Shown here in pieces: positions 24,119-32,832 of a stretch of 64,000 nucleotides of DNA. Position 1 is the stretch's first letter, and each line of letters opens with the position of its first letter. The position numbers and the translations under genes were made by a program. The notes under the pieces are model-generated. The model was given only the letters and a program-made list of their open reading frames with translations. It was not told the origin of the DNA and ran no database searches. The DNA is from Cytobacillus oceanisediminis (GTDB lineage Bacteria; Bacillota; Bacilli; Bacillales; Cytobacillaceae). Location of the stretch: the NCBI RefSeq assembly GCF_003182355.1, contig NZ_QGTW01000017.1, positions 41,350-105,349 on the forward strand. The letters are read 5' to 3'.

Positions 24119-27100
24119 TTATTTCTTAATTGAATGCTGATCAACTATTCTGCCATCTCTTGTTTTGACTATCAGATTTATACCTTGGTCATCTATGGAA
24201 ACATTAGTATAGACCTGAGTGTCTTCATCAAAGTATACATCCATATATGGCTGTGGTGTTGCTGCGTAGAACTTTTTCCCGGTTGATCCGGCTATCACAT
24301 AGGTGGTGCCGTTTTCTGCTTTTTCTCCATTTTTGAGCGGGAAGGTGCGTACATAGGAATGATCATGGCCGGATATTGCAAGGTCAATATCCAATTCATC
24401 AAATATAGATGGCCATACTTCTTTTACCATCTCACTTCCGCCTGCTGGATTCGAATAATATGGGGAGCGATGGTAAACAACAATCTTCCACTTTTTATCT
24501 GTTCCAGCCATATCCTCTTTCAGCCATTCGGCTTGCTCGAGAAGGCCTTCTTTTGAAGTTTCAGTATTCATGACAGCGAAATGTGCATTTCCATAATCAA
24601 AGGAATACACAGTACCTTTAAATTTCTCTGGTCCATTCTGAGGTAATTTAAATAGATGCTTGAAGGTTTCCACGCCCGTCCCAATGTTTTCATGGTTGCC
24701 AACAGCTGGAACAAACGGTGTGGAAGGTGCCAACTTAGGGTTTTTCATGGATTCAAAGAAAGCATTCCAATGGGTGTAAAGGTTACCATCATCAATCATA
24801 TCCCCAACGTGAAGCATGAAAGAAGCATCCGGATCTTCCTGTTTGGCTTTTTGGAAGAGCTCTGTGAAAATTCCAAAGCCATTTTCTGTCTGATTAGGTG
24901 GAGCCTGTGTGTCTCCCATTAAGATAAAGCTAAATGGATTATTATCTCTGCTTCTTGCAGTAAAAGCTGCCGTTTCACTCCAGCCTTCTTCTGAACCATC
25001 ACCAGCACGATAGGTATACGAGGTGTTCCGTTTCAGTCCATTAATAGAGGCTGAATGGACCTGAACTTCACCAGCATCAAAAGCATACTCACTGCTTTTG
25101 CCTTTTACTGTTTTTACTTCCTTGCCTTCAAAGCCTGACTTCTCATAGTGTTCGGTTTCAACAAGCTCAACAACCGAATTTGCCGTCAGGGGAGAAGTCG
25201 TCCAGGTGATATTCATGCTGTTGCCTTGCTCGCTAAATGTTAGGTTTAAACGCTCTGGTTTTTGTGAGCCGAGATGTTCAAGCACTTTTACATTGGTAAT
25301 AAAACTGTATTTCTGTTCCTTTTGGACTTGAATAATAAGATCAGAAGGAATGATAGAAAGGCGGTCCGTTTTTATTTTCCCTTCCTGATCTGTTGTTCCA
25401 AGAATCCAAGGAGAAACCTCGACATCTTTTGTCTTCAGCCATCCTTCAAAATGTCCGTATTTCACCTTTGTCCAATCGCCTTGCTGTTGCTCGACCACTG
25501 CACTGGCGTGTTTGCTCAGCAGTGCAATGGTTTTGCTGCCCATATCAGGGCTTTCATAAAGAGCAGATTCTTTTTCCTTCACATTAGCCAGTTTATGGTT
25601 AGGTGATAAAACCTTAACTGCAGCACCATTTACCGCTTTTCCATCTTCACTTTTCACGGTGATGTTGGCGTCAAACCCTACAGACGCACGGTCTACATCT
25701 ATTTTATAGTGAGCCTTTAAAACAGCCTTGATATCAGGCATATAAATAGACACAGGTTCTTTACGTTCTTGCAGTACCGAAGTGCCTTCAACAAATTTTA
25801 TTTCAATAGGCTCGATACTATTAGCCGGGATGAGGAAAGGAAGCCTTCCGAGTTCTTTAATTTCTTGAGCCCCTTCAATATTCTGGATGTCCTTAAGCTC
25901 CAGATAAATTTGGCCGTCTTTTGTTATTTCGTTTTTTGCAATATGCTCTTCCGATATTCTATTATCGAGCAAAACCTTATCTTGTTGAGGCTGAACCTTC
26001 TTGTTATCAAAACTAAAATGCAGTTTTAGTGTTTTCATATTATGCAGCTGGTTTGTTTGAAGCAGAACTTCATAAGGGCTGCCCAAATACGCTTCTGTTT
26101 CAAAGACAGGCTTTAATCCAGTGCTGCCGCTGTCAATTTCAAATTGCCAGACCCGTTCGCTTTCGTTTCCGAAATGATCTTGGACAATAACTCTAACCTC
26201 ATGATAGCCATCCAAAAGTGGCTGTGAAGGAGTATGGGCAATTTCACCAGTCTCTTCATTAAATTCTGGCATTACACCATTGCCATCAAGGTACATTTTT
26301 ATTCGTGATGGGTTGATGCCTGTTCCGTTTTCATTATCCTTTGCAACTGCACTAATCTTAAGCTCGTTAGCAGGGATCACTTCATTTTCAGCAGGATATA
26401 TTTGTGAAATTTCCGGATTCATTAAGTCATCATTTGTTTCTCCATAAACGGCCCGGATATTGTCAACATAGATGGCTCCGGCATTTTTATTATCATTGCT
26501 TGTTTCCATCAGACGGACAGCAAGATCAAGCTTTAAAGGAGTTTCCTTTCCGGGAGGAACGCTTGCCTCGACATATTTCCAGCCCTTCCAATCCATATTT
26601 GTTTCAAAGTCAATTGGAAAAGCATTATTATTCCCATCCCTTAACTGAGAACGCAGCCAATGGCCGTTGCCGTCTCCATATACCCACATTCCGATGGTTT
26701 CCGGATAGTCCTCAATAATGATATCTTCCTTCGGATAGGCATAAGCTCCGGATGTTCCGATTGTTCCAGTAAAATCATACTTTAGTTCAAGTGCATGGTT
26801 TCCAAAACGTGCAGGTTCTGGGTAGGTAGTTTGCCGAATAGCAACCGATTGATAACGGGCACCGCTGAAAGTCCATTGGTCCAGTCCATTTTCAAAGGTT
26901 TCCAATATCACCGGCATTTTGCCGACCTGAATATTAATTGTATCGGATTTATCGCCATAGCGTACTGTAATGGAGCCTTCTGCTGTTTCACGAGAAGCTT
27001 TAAACACGCCATTTTTATCTACAGAACCTATATCACCAATAATTTCCCATTTAAAGTTTGAGGGATTTGCATGAACCGCTCTTCCATTTAAGATAGCTTT

Positions 27101-28630
27101 TACGTCTAATTTAATTTCATCTCCGCGTTTAACTGTAAGGGTATCCTGCGGAAGCTGGAGATCGGACAATTGGTTTACTATAGTTATTTCAGATGCACCT
27201 TTGGCGCCTGATAAACCTGCAAGCAATTGTCCGGACATTGGGCCTTCTCCCGCTGTGAAGATTCCATCCGCTGAAATGGTGCCAAGAGCTTGATCAGACA
27301 TACTCCAGTTTGGCTCTTTGGTTATTTGTACTGGGTTAAAGGCCGTGTCCATGCCTTTTGCATTAAAATCGTAAGTGCTTCCGGCGAGCATTAATAAATG
27401 GTCTGGCTGGACAGCAAGCTGCTGAAGTTCACCTTGCGGAGCTGTGGATACGACAAGAAAAGAGTTTGCAACGCCCCGCTCATTCCCGTCAGAAGGCTGG
27501 TTGCCAAGCGATAGTCCATCCTCTCCGTTTGTCCGCGATAAGTAGGTGGAGGATCCGCCGCCATCTAGATTTAATGCTTCAACGGCACCAAGTTCATAAA
27601 GTAAGTCTCTTAACTCAAAAACAGTAACCCCTTCCGAGTAACCGGGCTGTCTTCCATCCAGTACAAGAAAGAAAATGCTGCCGTCTGCCTTTATGGCTGC
27701 AGCAGTTCTTGGTGCTCTTGTTGTTGTGAAGGAGCTTTCAGCAAACTGGACCTTTTGCCCGTTTTTAATAAGAGTAATGCGTCCGCCCAATGCTTGTTTA
27801 ACATCTTCCCAGCCGGCAGCGACCTCTGTTTTAAGCTCTATTTCCTCTCCGGAGGCCAATGTTTTCAACTTTTCTGAGGCAGTGCCGCTTCCTGAAAGTA
27901 TAAGTTTTCCATCGGGAATTTCAGAGTTCCCCTGGTTTACCATCACTTTTTCAACTTTAGCAGTAAGGGTGCCGGGCTCGCGGATATCGCCGGATACTTC
28001 ACTGAGTAGTACCTCGGTGCCTTCATGATTTGTGCCTGTCATTTTCATATTAGAAGTGTACACAGCCAGCTGATTGGCTCCCCGTGTGCCGTTCAGACTA
28101 TGAATCTTTGTTTCTATTTCCCTAATTACGGCTGAAAATGAAGGATTTGGATAGCCGATGATAGCTTTTCCATTTTCCTTTATTCCAAAGGTTTCGGTAT
28201 TGGAGGCCTTTAGAATTTTCCCTTCATGAATAACGGGGCCTAAGGGGATTCCATTGGCTGTATTAAAAAAATCTCCATTAACGCCTCCTACCACAACGTG
28301 CCCCGGTTTGGAAACAGAGGAAGCCTGTTCACTGACAGTCTGCATGCCAAAGTCCTTCCCGTTTGGAAGTCCGGCCTCAATATGTATGTCCGGGTTGTCA
28401 GTATTGATATTCATGATAAATATTTCCTGTCTGCCAGCTTCGCTATTAATAGTCATCTCAGTCTCGTGTACACCTGTAGCTACAGGCCTTGTCCATTCCT
28501 CAATTACCGATCCAAGCGAAAAGGAAGCTGCTGATGCTGTTTTCTGGTCTAACGGTTTATGAAAAAGAAAGGACTGCGAAGCTAGCAATATAGCTAAAAA
28601 ATAAAAGAAGCCCTTTTTAATAAGATACAA
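24119..28630 (-). CDS. Exported multidomain protein: phosphodiester glycosidase plus purple-acid-phosphatase-like enzyme
   Basis: A 1503-residue secreted protein. Order: signal peptide (1-~36); phosphodiester glycosidase (NAGPA) domain ~45-395 with GVNGDFF (116-122), VLDGRQPGYS and NLDGGGSST (354-362); Ig-like linkers; a carbohydrate-binding-like beta-sandwich (~575-740); Ig/cohesin-like sandwiches to ~1010; an SH3b domain (~1015-1070); a fibronectin-like purple acid phosphatase N-domain (~1128-1232); and a calcineurin-like metallophosphoesterase (1233-1503) with GDTQ (1239), GDMIDD (1276), GNHE (1311), H1387 and SGHDHS (1420-1425). All metal-ligand motifs are intact. A role in attacking extracellular phosphodiester-linked glycans or teichoic acids and releasing phosphate is inferred. 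TTG start with GGGAGG nine bases upstream. No wall anchor or transmembrane end. Confidence 0.85.
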   Translation of the reverse strand: MYLIKKGFFYFLAILLASQSFLFHKPLDQKTASAASFSLGSVIEEWTRPVATGVHETEMTINSEAGRQEIFIMNINTDNPDIHIEAGLPNGKDFGMQTVSEQASSVSKPGHVVVGGVNGDFFNTANGIPLGPVIHEGKILKASNTETFGIKENGKAIIGYPNPSFSAVIREIETKIHSLNGTRGANQLAVYTSNMKMTGTNHEGTEVLLSEVSGDIREPGTLTAKVEKVMVNQGNSEIPDGKLILSGSGTASEKLKTLASGEEIELKTEVAAGWEDVKQALGGRITLIKNGQKVQFAESSFTTTRAPRTAAAIKADGSIFFLVLDGRQPGYSEGVTVFELRDLLYELGAVEALNLDGGGSSTYLSRTNGEDGLSLGNQPSDGNERGVANSFLVVSTAPQGELQQLAVQPDHLLMLAGSTYDFNAKGMDTAFNPVQITKEPNWSMSDQALGTISADGIFTAGEGPMSGQLLAGLSGAKGASEITIVNQLSDLQLPQDTLTVKRGDEIKLDVKAILNGRAVHANPSNFKWEIIGDIGSVDKNGVFKASRETAEGSITVRYGDKSDTINIQVGKMPVILETFENGLDQWTFSGARYQSVAIRQTTYPEPARFGNHALELKYDFTGTIGTSGAYAYPKEDIIIEDYPETIGMWVYGDGNGHWLRSQLRDGNNNAFPIDFETNMDWKGWKYVEASVPPGKETPLKLDLAVRLMETSNDNKNAGAIYVDNIRAVYGETNDDLMNPEISQIYPAENEVIPANELKISAVAKDNENGTGINPSRIKMYLDGNGVMPEFNEETGEIAHTPSQPLLDGYHEVRVIVQDHFGNESERVWQFEIDSGSTGLKPVFETEAYLGSPYEVLLQTNQLHNMKTLKLHFSFDNKKVQPQQDKVLLDNRISEEHIAKNEITKDGQIYLELKDIQNIEGAQEIKELGRLPFLIPANSIEPIEIKFVEGTSVLQERKEPVSIYMPDIKAVLKAHYKIDVDRASVGFDANITVKSEDGKAVNGAAVKVLSPNHKLANVKEKESALYESPDMGSKTIALLSKHASAVVEQQQGDWTKVKYGHFEGWLKTKDVEVSPWILGTTDQEGKIKTDRLSIIPSDLIIQVQKEQKYSFITNVKVLEHLGSQKPERLNLTFSEQGNSMNITWTTSPLTANSVVELVETEHYEKSGFEGKEVKTVKGKSSEYAFDAGEVQVHSASINGLKRNTSYTYRAGDGSEEGWSETAAFTARSRDNNPFSFILMGDTQAPPNQTENGFGIFTELFQKAKQEDPDASFMLHVGDMIDDGNLYTHWNAFFESMKNPKLAPSTPFVPAVGNHENIGTGVETFKHLFKLPQNGPEKFKGTVYSFDYGNAHFAVMNTETSKEGLLEQAEWLKEDMAGTDKKWKIVVYHRSPYYSNPAGGSEMVKEVWPSIFDELDIDLAISGHDHSYVRTFPLKNGEKAENGTTYVIAGSTGKKFYAATPQPYMDVYFDEDTQVYTNVSIDDQGINLIVKTRDGRIVDQHSIKK

Positions 28631-29037
28631 AATAAATTACCTCCCTTAGAAATGGTTTATGTATCTTTAGCGTATCAGCGGAAGTTTAACTAGAGGTGTA
28701 GAGGGTGTAAAGTTCAGGTAAATAAACCCAGTAAAAAGTTGTGAAATGTTAGAAAGGTACAGAACAGTATGTCAGAAGAAGAGCGGGGTTATGAATTAGT
28801 AAAAATATCCCTCCTTTTTCCAATGAATTCTTATATGTCAGAAAATAACATTAAAAAAGCTAGTTGTCTATACCAATTGGTGAAGTTCGTACCAAATGGC
28901 TGCTATTTAGTAGGAAAAAGGAAAGGTTAAATTGAAACGAAGGGCCAATATACCCGTAATGTAAAATGTTTGAAGGGTAATCCGCTTCATGTATTGAATG
29001 TATATAAAGCACAGTAATTAACAGGAAGGTGAACGGT
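28631..29037. other. Divergent intergenic region
   Basis: About 400 bases separating the exported phosphatase gene from the VOC gene. One 53-codon frame (28769-28930, plus) starts with ATG and has a weak AAAGG site; it resembles nothing I know and is probably chance. An interrupted palindrome ACCAATTGGT lies at 28873-28882. I saw no riboswitch. A Pho box could be expected ahead of a phosphatase gene but I could not identify one. Confidence 0.35.
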
Positions 29038-29421
29038 ATGAATCTAAAAATGGGCTATGTAATTTTATACGCGGAAAACCTGGACAAAACGAAACAGTTC
29101 TATGGAGAACTGCTTGGCCTGGAACTGCGGAATGAGTTTGGAACATACATAGAATATGATACTGGCAGTACGATTCTTTCATTTAATACGAGAGAAGGCG
29201 GGCGTGAGGTCACGGGGCTTCCGATTCCGGATGGGGTGAGAAAGGAGCAGACCTTCGAGCTTGGTTTCGTAACGGAAGAGGTGGAAGCTGTTGTAGAAAA
29301 GTTAAAGGGAGCAGGCGTTCCTATCCTGCTGGAGCCGATTGAAAAGCCCTGGGGGCAGAAGGTGGCTTATGTGGAAGATCCGGATGGACATTATATCGAA
29401 ATTTGTTCGCCTATTGGATAA
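29038..29421 (+). CDS. VOC-superfamily (glyoxalase/dioxygenase-like) protein
   Basis: A 127-residue vicinal-oxygen-chelate protein with two beta-alpha-beta-beta-beta modules: YVILYAENLDKTKQFYGELLGLEL in the first and FELGFVTEEVEAVVEKLKGAGV with the closing VAYVEDPDGHYIEI in the second. Metal ligands would include the terminal Glu in YIEI. The reaction cannot be assigned; such proteins range from lactoylglutathione lyase to antibiotic-binding proteins. ATG 29038 follows AGGAAGGTG; an in-frame GTG at 29029 lies within that site. It precedes the lar genes by ~20 bases but may only be a neighbour. Confidence 0.8.
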   Translation: MNLKMGYVILYAENLDKTKQFYGELLGLELRNEFGTYIEYDTGSTILSFNTREGGREVTGLPIPDGVRKEQTFELGFVTEEVEAVVEKLKGAGVPILLEPIEKPWGQKVAYVEDPDGHYIEICSPIG

Positions 29422-29442
29422 ATAAGATCTAAAAAAAGGGAG

Positions 29443-30228
29443 TTGTTTCTCATTCTAGAAAACATTTTGAAGCAAGTTCAAAGGGGAACCCTTAGCGTTT
29501 CAGACGCAAAGGATCAGCTGGCAACCTTTGAGAATCTGGGTTTTGCCAAAGTGGATCATCATCGGAAGAAGCGGCAGGGTTTCCCGGAAGTGGTCTTTGG
29601 GGAAGGCAAGACAGCTGATCAAATCATTTCAATTATTCAATCTCTAAGAGCAAGAAATAATCAGGTTCTTGTTACCAGGATCTCTAATGAAAAGGCGAAA
29701 GCGGTTTTACTCGAGTGTCCTGAATTTATTTATCATGAAGTGGCACAAATTCTCTATTGGAAAGATGAAAAGAATATTGGCGAAAGCTCAGAAGGTTATA
29801 TTGCAGTCGTTGCAGCAGGGACTTCAGATTTAAGGGTGGCTGAAGAGGCGGCTCTTACTGCAGAAGTGCTCGGAAGTGAGGTCCGCCGTTTCTATGATGT
29901 AGGGGTTGCGGGAATCCACCGGCTTTTAAATCATGCGGAAGAAATCCAGAATGCCACTGTTTCCGTAGTTGTGGCAGGAATGGAAGGAGCTCTCCCGAGT
30001 GTGGTTGGAGGACTGGTTTCCCATCCTGTTATAGCCGTTCCAACGAGCATTGGCTACGGTGCGAATTTCAATGGGCTATCAGCATTGCTCACGATGCTGA
30101 ACTCATGTGCGTCAGGAATTAGCGTAGTAAATATTGACAATGGATTTGGCGGCGGATACAACGCGGTTCTCATCCATCGAATAGCACAAAAAGGGGCCGG
30201 GATTAATGAAGAGGATACTTTACTTTGA
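29443..30228 (+). CDS. larB: Nickel-pincer cofactor biosynthesis protein LarB
   Basis: A ~258-261-residue LarB, related to AIR carboxylase PurE. LarB carboxylates and hydrolyses nicotinic acid adenine dinucleotide to start synthesis of the nickel-pincer nucleotide used by lactate racemase-type enzymes. Key stretches are the C-terminal VAAGTSDLRVAEEAALTAEV, DVGVAGIHRLL, GMEGALPSVVGGLV and VPTSIGYG. The start is unusual. The GGGAG site (29438-29442) abuts the TTG at 29443; the best-spaced codon is ATT at 29452, and homologues begin about there (LENILKQVQRG). I give the TTG as the conservative start. Its 3' end overlaps larC1 by 23 bases. Confidence 0.88.
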   Translation: MFLILENILKQVQRGTLSVSDAKDQLATFENLGFAKVDHHRKKRQGFPEVVFGEGKTADQIISIIQSLRARNNQVLVTRISNEKAKAVLLECPEFIYHEVAQILYWKDEKNIGESSEGYIAVVAAGTSDLRVAEEAALTAEVLGSEVRRFYDVGVAGIHRLLNHAEEIQNATVSVVVAGMEGALPSVVGGLVSHPVIAVPTSIGYGANFNGLSALLTMLNSCASGISVVNIDNGFGGGYNAVLIHRIAQKGAGINEEDTLL

Positions 30229-31252
30229 TTGTTTCTCAGGAATGAGCGGAGATATGGTTATAGGGGCTTTAATTAATGCGGGGGCAGATCCTAGCGTTCT
30301 AGTTGAAGAATTAAAGAAGCTGGATATTGAAGATGAATATGAGCTGAAGTGGAAAAGGGTTGTGAAAAATGGCATTACAAGCACCAAGTTTGATGTGGTG
30401 TTATTGAATGAAGGTCAAGGCCATGGACATACGCATGAACGCAGCCATAGCCATGATCATCAACGCGGGCACGAAGAACACAGCCATAGTCATGATCATC
30501 AACACGGGCACGAAGAACACAGCCATAGCCATGATCATCATCACGGGCTTGAACATAGCCATAGCCATGATCATCAACACGAGCATGAACACAGCTATAG
30601 CCATGATCATCAACACAAGCACGAACACAGCCATAGCCATGATCATCATCACGGGCTTGAACACAGCCATAGCCACGACCACCATCATGAACATGAACAC
30701 GGCCACAGTCACGACCATCATGATCATAACCACGACCATCATCATCACCGATCCTATTCGGATATTGCAAAGATGATAAAAGCAGCAGGGTTCAACCCCA
30801 AAGTTGAGGATATGGCGCTAAAAATCTTCCGGAAAATTGGAGAAGCGGAGGGTCTGATCCATGGACTTCCATTGGACAAAGTCCATTTCCATGAAGTGGG
30901 AGCGGTGGATTCAATTATTGATATTATCGGTGCTGCCATTTTAATAGACCAGTTAGATATTTCCAAAATTACGTCTTCGCCGGTTCCGGTTGGAAAGGGA
31001 AGAATCCATATTGATCATGGGATATATCCTGTGCCTGCACCTGCTACGCTTGAAATATTAAAAGGCGTTCCAATCGAACAATCGGATGTAAGAGCGGAGC
31101 TTACCACGCCAACAGGCGCCGCAATTGTTTCTGTACTGGCAGAGGAGTTTTGTTCGATACCTTCAATGAAAGTTCAATCCATTGGCTATGGAGCCGGAAC
31201 TAAAACCTTTAAAAACCATCCCAATGTCCTGCGTGTCATTATCGGCGAGTAG
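30206..31252 (+). CDS. larC1: Nickel insertion protein LarC, N-terminal part (LarC1) with His-rich linker
   Basis: A 348-residue LarC1. It starts RILYFDCFSGMSGDMVIGAL and after the linker resumes with AKMIKAAGF, GLPLDKVHFHEVGAVDSIIDIIGA and ELTTPTGAAIV. Residues ~72-180 are an extreme His/Asp/Glu repeat (period ~12, HSHSHDHxHxxE), probably a nickel store. LarC (pyridinium bis-thiocarboxylate nickel insertion enzyme) puts nickel into the cofactor. Translation ends at TAG (31250-31252) just before the C-terminal half, which continues in the same frame as larC2. Start ATG lies inside larB. Confidence 0.88.
   Translation: MKRILYFDCFSGMSGDMVIGALINAGADPSVLVEELKKLDIEDEYELKWKRVVKNGITSTKFDVVLLNEGQGHGHTHERSHSHDHQRGHEEHSHSHDHQHGHEEHSHSHDHHHGLEHSHSHDHQHEHEHSYSHDHQHKHEHSHSHDHHHGLEHSHSHDHHHEHEHGHSHDHHDHNHDHHHHRSYSDIAKMIKAAGFNPKVEDMALKIFRKIGEAEGLIHGLPLDKVHFHEVGAVDSIIDIIGAAILIDQLDISKITSSPVPVGKGRIHIDHGIYPVPAPATLEILKGVPIEQSDVRAELTTPTGAAIVSVLAEEFCSIPSMKVQSIGYGAGTKTFKNHPNVLRVIIGE
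30431..30750 (+). repeat. In-gene tandem repeat encoding the His-rich linker
   Basis: About eight units of roughly 33-39 bases built on CACAGCCATAGCCATGATCA, all within the larC1 frame. The long open frames on the other strand and in other frames here are artefacts of the repeat. Confidence 0.9.
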
Positions 31253-31285
31253 ACGTTCCATCTAAGAATGAGAGGAGTGAGTGAA

Positions 31286-31762
31286 ATGGTTACTCAACTT
31301 CCGCCTGACCATGAGCATATGGATGATCAAATGTATAAAATGGAAGTCAATCTTGATGATATACCCGGGGAGTGGCTGGGCCATGTCATGGATCTGCTGT
31401 TTGAAGCAGGAGCAAACGATGTGTTCTACACTCCAATCTATATGAAGAAAAATAGGCCTGGAGTATTATTGCAGCTGCTTTGTTCGCAGGCAAAGGTGAA
31501 TAAAATGAAAGACATCTTATTTGCTGAGACGACCACTCTCGGTATACGATATTACCCCTTAACGGTTCACCGATTGGAACGAACCTTTAAGAAGGTGAGC
31601 GTTGAATGGGGAACAGTGACGGTAAAAGAGGGAATATATAAGGGGGAAGTGGTCCAAAGAGCCCCGGAATATGAGGAATGCAAAAAGATTGCCGTCCTTC
31701 ATAACATCCCTTTGAAAAAGGTCTATGAACAGATATGGAGAGCCTATGATGAAAATAGTTAG
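31286..31762 (+). CDS. larC2: Nickel insertion protein LarC, C-terminal part (LarC2)
   Basis: A 158-residue LarC2 with KMEVNLDDIPGEWLGHVMDLL, AGANDVFYTPIYMKKNRPGVLLQLLC and a C-terminal REYxPL-like segment (YYPLTVHRLERTF). It is in the same frame as larC1, separated only by one TAG and ten sense codons, so it could be made independently or by stop-codon read-through. GAGAGGAG lies eight bases before ATG 31286, supporting independent starts; an upstream in-frame ATG at 31268 lacks spacing. In Lactobacillus the two halves are joined by programmed frameshifting. Confidence 0.85.
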   Translation: MVTQLPPDHEHMDDQMYKMEVNLDDIPGEWLGHVMDLLFEAGANDVFYTPIYMKKNRPGVLLQLLCSQAKVNKMKDILFAETTTLGIRYYPLTVHRLERTFKKVSVEWGTVTVKEGIYKGEVVQRAPEYEECKKIAVLHNIPLKKVYEQIWRAYDENS

Positions 31763-31826
31763 ATTCAGTCCAAATGAATGTCAGCATGAAATTAGGAAGC
31801 TGGGAGAAAAGTTAACATGGTTATGA
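31749..31826 (+). CDS. Possible 25-codon ORF bridging larC2 and the permease gene
   Basis: ATG 31749 lies in the larC2 end and the frame runs to TGA 31824-31826, overlapping the permease start. It would give MKIVRFSPNECQHEIRKLGE and five more residues. I know no homologue. It could be a coupling peptide, a relic of a deleted gene, or chance. Confidence 0.2.
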   Translation: MKIVRFSPNECQHEIRKLGEKLTWL

Positions 31827-32467
31827 GTTTGATTTCAGTATTGTTTCTTGGATTTATTTTAGGGGTTAAGCATTCAATTGAACCCGATCATATTATTGCT
31901 GTTTCAACTATGGTAGGAAAGAGCAAGAAATTATTGCGTTCCACTTTAACAGGTGTGTTTTGGGGAATCGGACACACGATTACTCTCTTTATTGTGGGTA
32001 TGGCTTTCATTCTCATGAAAGGAGAGCTGACAGATAAATGGGCAATGTCCCTTGAGTTTCTGGTCGGCATTATGCTGGTTTACTTAGGCATTAAGAGTTT
32101 GCTTTTTATGAAAAAGCAAGATTCTGACAGGGATACAGAATCCCGGGAAAAATCATCGCTAATTAAAGTGACCATTATCGGGTTCATTCATGGCCTTGCT
32201 GGAAGTGCAGCAATGGTGTTATTGACCATGTCAGCGGTGTCGACTGTTTGGGAAGGTGCATTATATATAGGGATATTTGGACTGGGAACTATCTTTGGCA
32301 TGTTAACCTTTACCACGATTCTTGGTATTCCATTTGTTTATAGCAAAGGGAATGCTAAACTAAATCGGTTTTTGTCCCAAGCTGCCGGGTCAGTAAGTTT
32401 TCTATTTGGAATTTATTATATGTATAACCTCGGCATAACTGAGGGGTTATTTGGATTATGGGTTTAA
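31817..32467 (+). CDS. Nickel/cobalt permease (UreH/HupE-like family)
   Basis: A 216-residue membrane protein with six hydrophobic segments. It carries the metal-binding motif GVKHSIEPDHIIAVST (an HxxxxDH pattern) in the first helix and GFIHGLAGSAAMVLL near residue 115. These are features of UreH-type nickel transporters. Its place directly after larC2 fits nickel supply for the pincer cofactor. GGGAG lies ten bases upstream of ATG 31817; an alternative ATG at 31823 is further away. A terminator follows ~90 bases downstream. Confidence 0.83.
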   Translation: MVMSLISVLFLGFILGVKHSIEPDHIIAVSTMVGKSKKLLRSTLTGVFWGIGHTITLFIVGMAFILMKGELTDKWAMSLEFLVGIMLVYLGIKSLLFMKKQDSDRDTESREKSSLIKVTIIGFIHGLAGSAAMVLLTMSAVSTVWEGALYIGIFGLGTIFGMLTFTTILGIPFVYSKGNAKLNRFLSQAAGSVSFLFGIYYMYNLGITEGLFGLWV

Positions 32468-32558
32468 TAGGCTTTATCCCGGAAATTAAAAGGAGATCAC
32501 ATAGAGCGGTGTTTGAAATTGGCTGCCAAATTAACTAGTGTAACCTATCTATTTGATT

Positions 32559-32590
32559 AAAAGGATCCTGATCATTCGGATCCTTTTTTA
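32559..32590 (+). terminator. Terminator of the lar-nickel operon
   Basis: AAAAGGATCC/GGATCCTTTT stem with a short AT-rich loop and a T run. Confidence 0.8.
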
Positions 32591-32682
32591 TGTGTGTGTA
32601 AAAAATATTGTTACTAATAGAAAAAGAGAGATTTTAATAGGTATCGAGAGAATTTATGGTTTATAAACGCTTTCATTCTAAC

Positions 32683-32812
32683 TTGTATTTCCTGACAAAT
32701 GTGATATGATTCTATTGTTTTTGTCGGCCCGACTTTGATGAGAGTTCAAAGTCATTACAATAAAAAATAATATCGTCTAGCAGGAGCGCCGAAAATCAGG
32801 CGCTCTGCGCTT
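32683..32812 (+). promoter_or_regulatory. Promoter and hairpin leader of the first sulP gene
   Basis: -35 TTGTAT (32683-32688), 16-base spacer, -10 TATGAT (32705-32710). The leader holds two hairpins: GACTTTGA/TCAAAGTC (32731-32753) and GAGCGCC/GGCGCTC (32784-32805), the latter followed by TGCGCTTTTC and lying just before the ribosome site. The arrangement could be an attenuator or mRNA stabiliser; I recognise no known riboswitch. Confidence 0.5.
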
Positions 32813-32832
32813 TTCGAAGAAGGGGTGTTTGT

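Noticed and set aside
28769..28930. 53-codon ORF upstream of the VOC gene
   Set aside because: Weak ribosome site and no recognisable family; mentioned only as a possibility.
30375..30776. Long frames on both strands through the His-rich repeat (115-131 codons)
   Set aside because: They are by-products of the tandem repeat inside larC1; low complexity, no ribosome sites.
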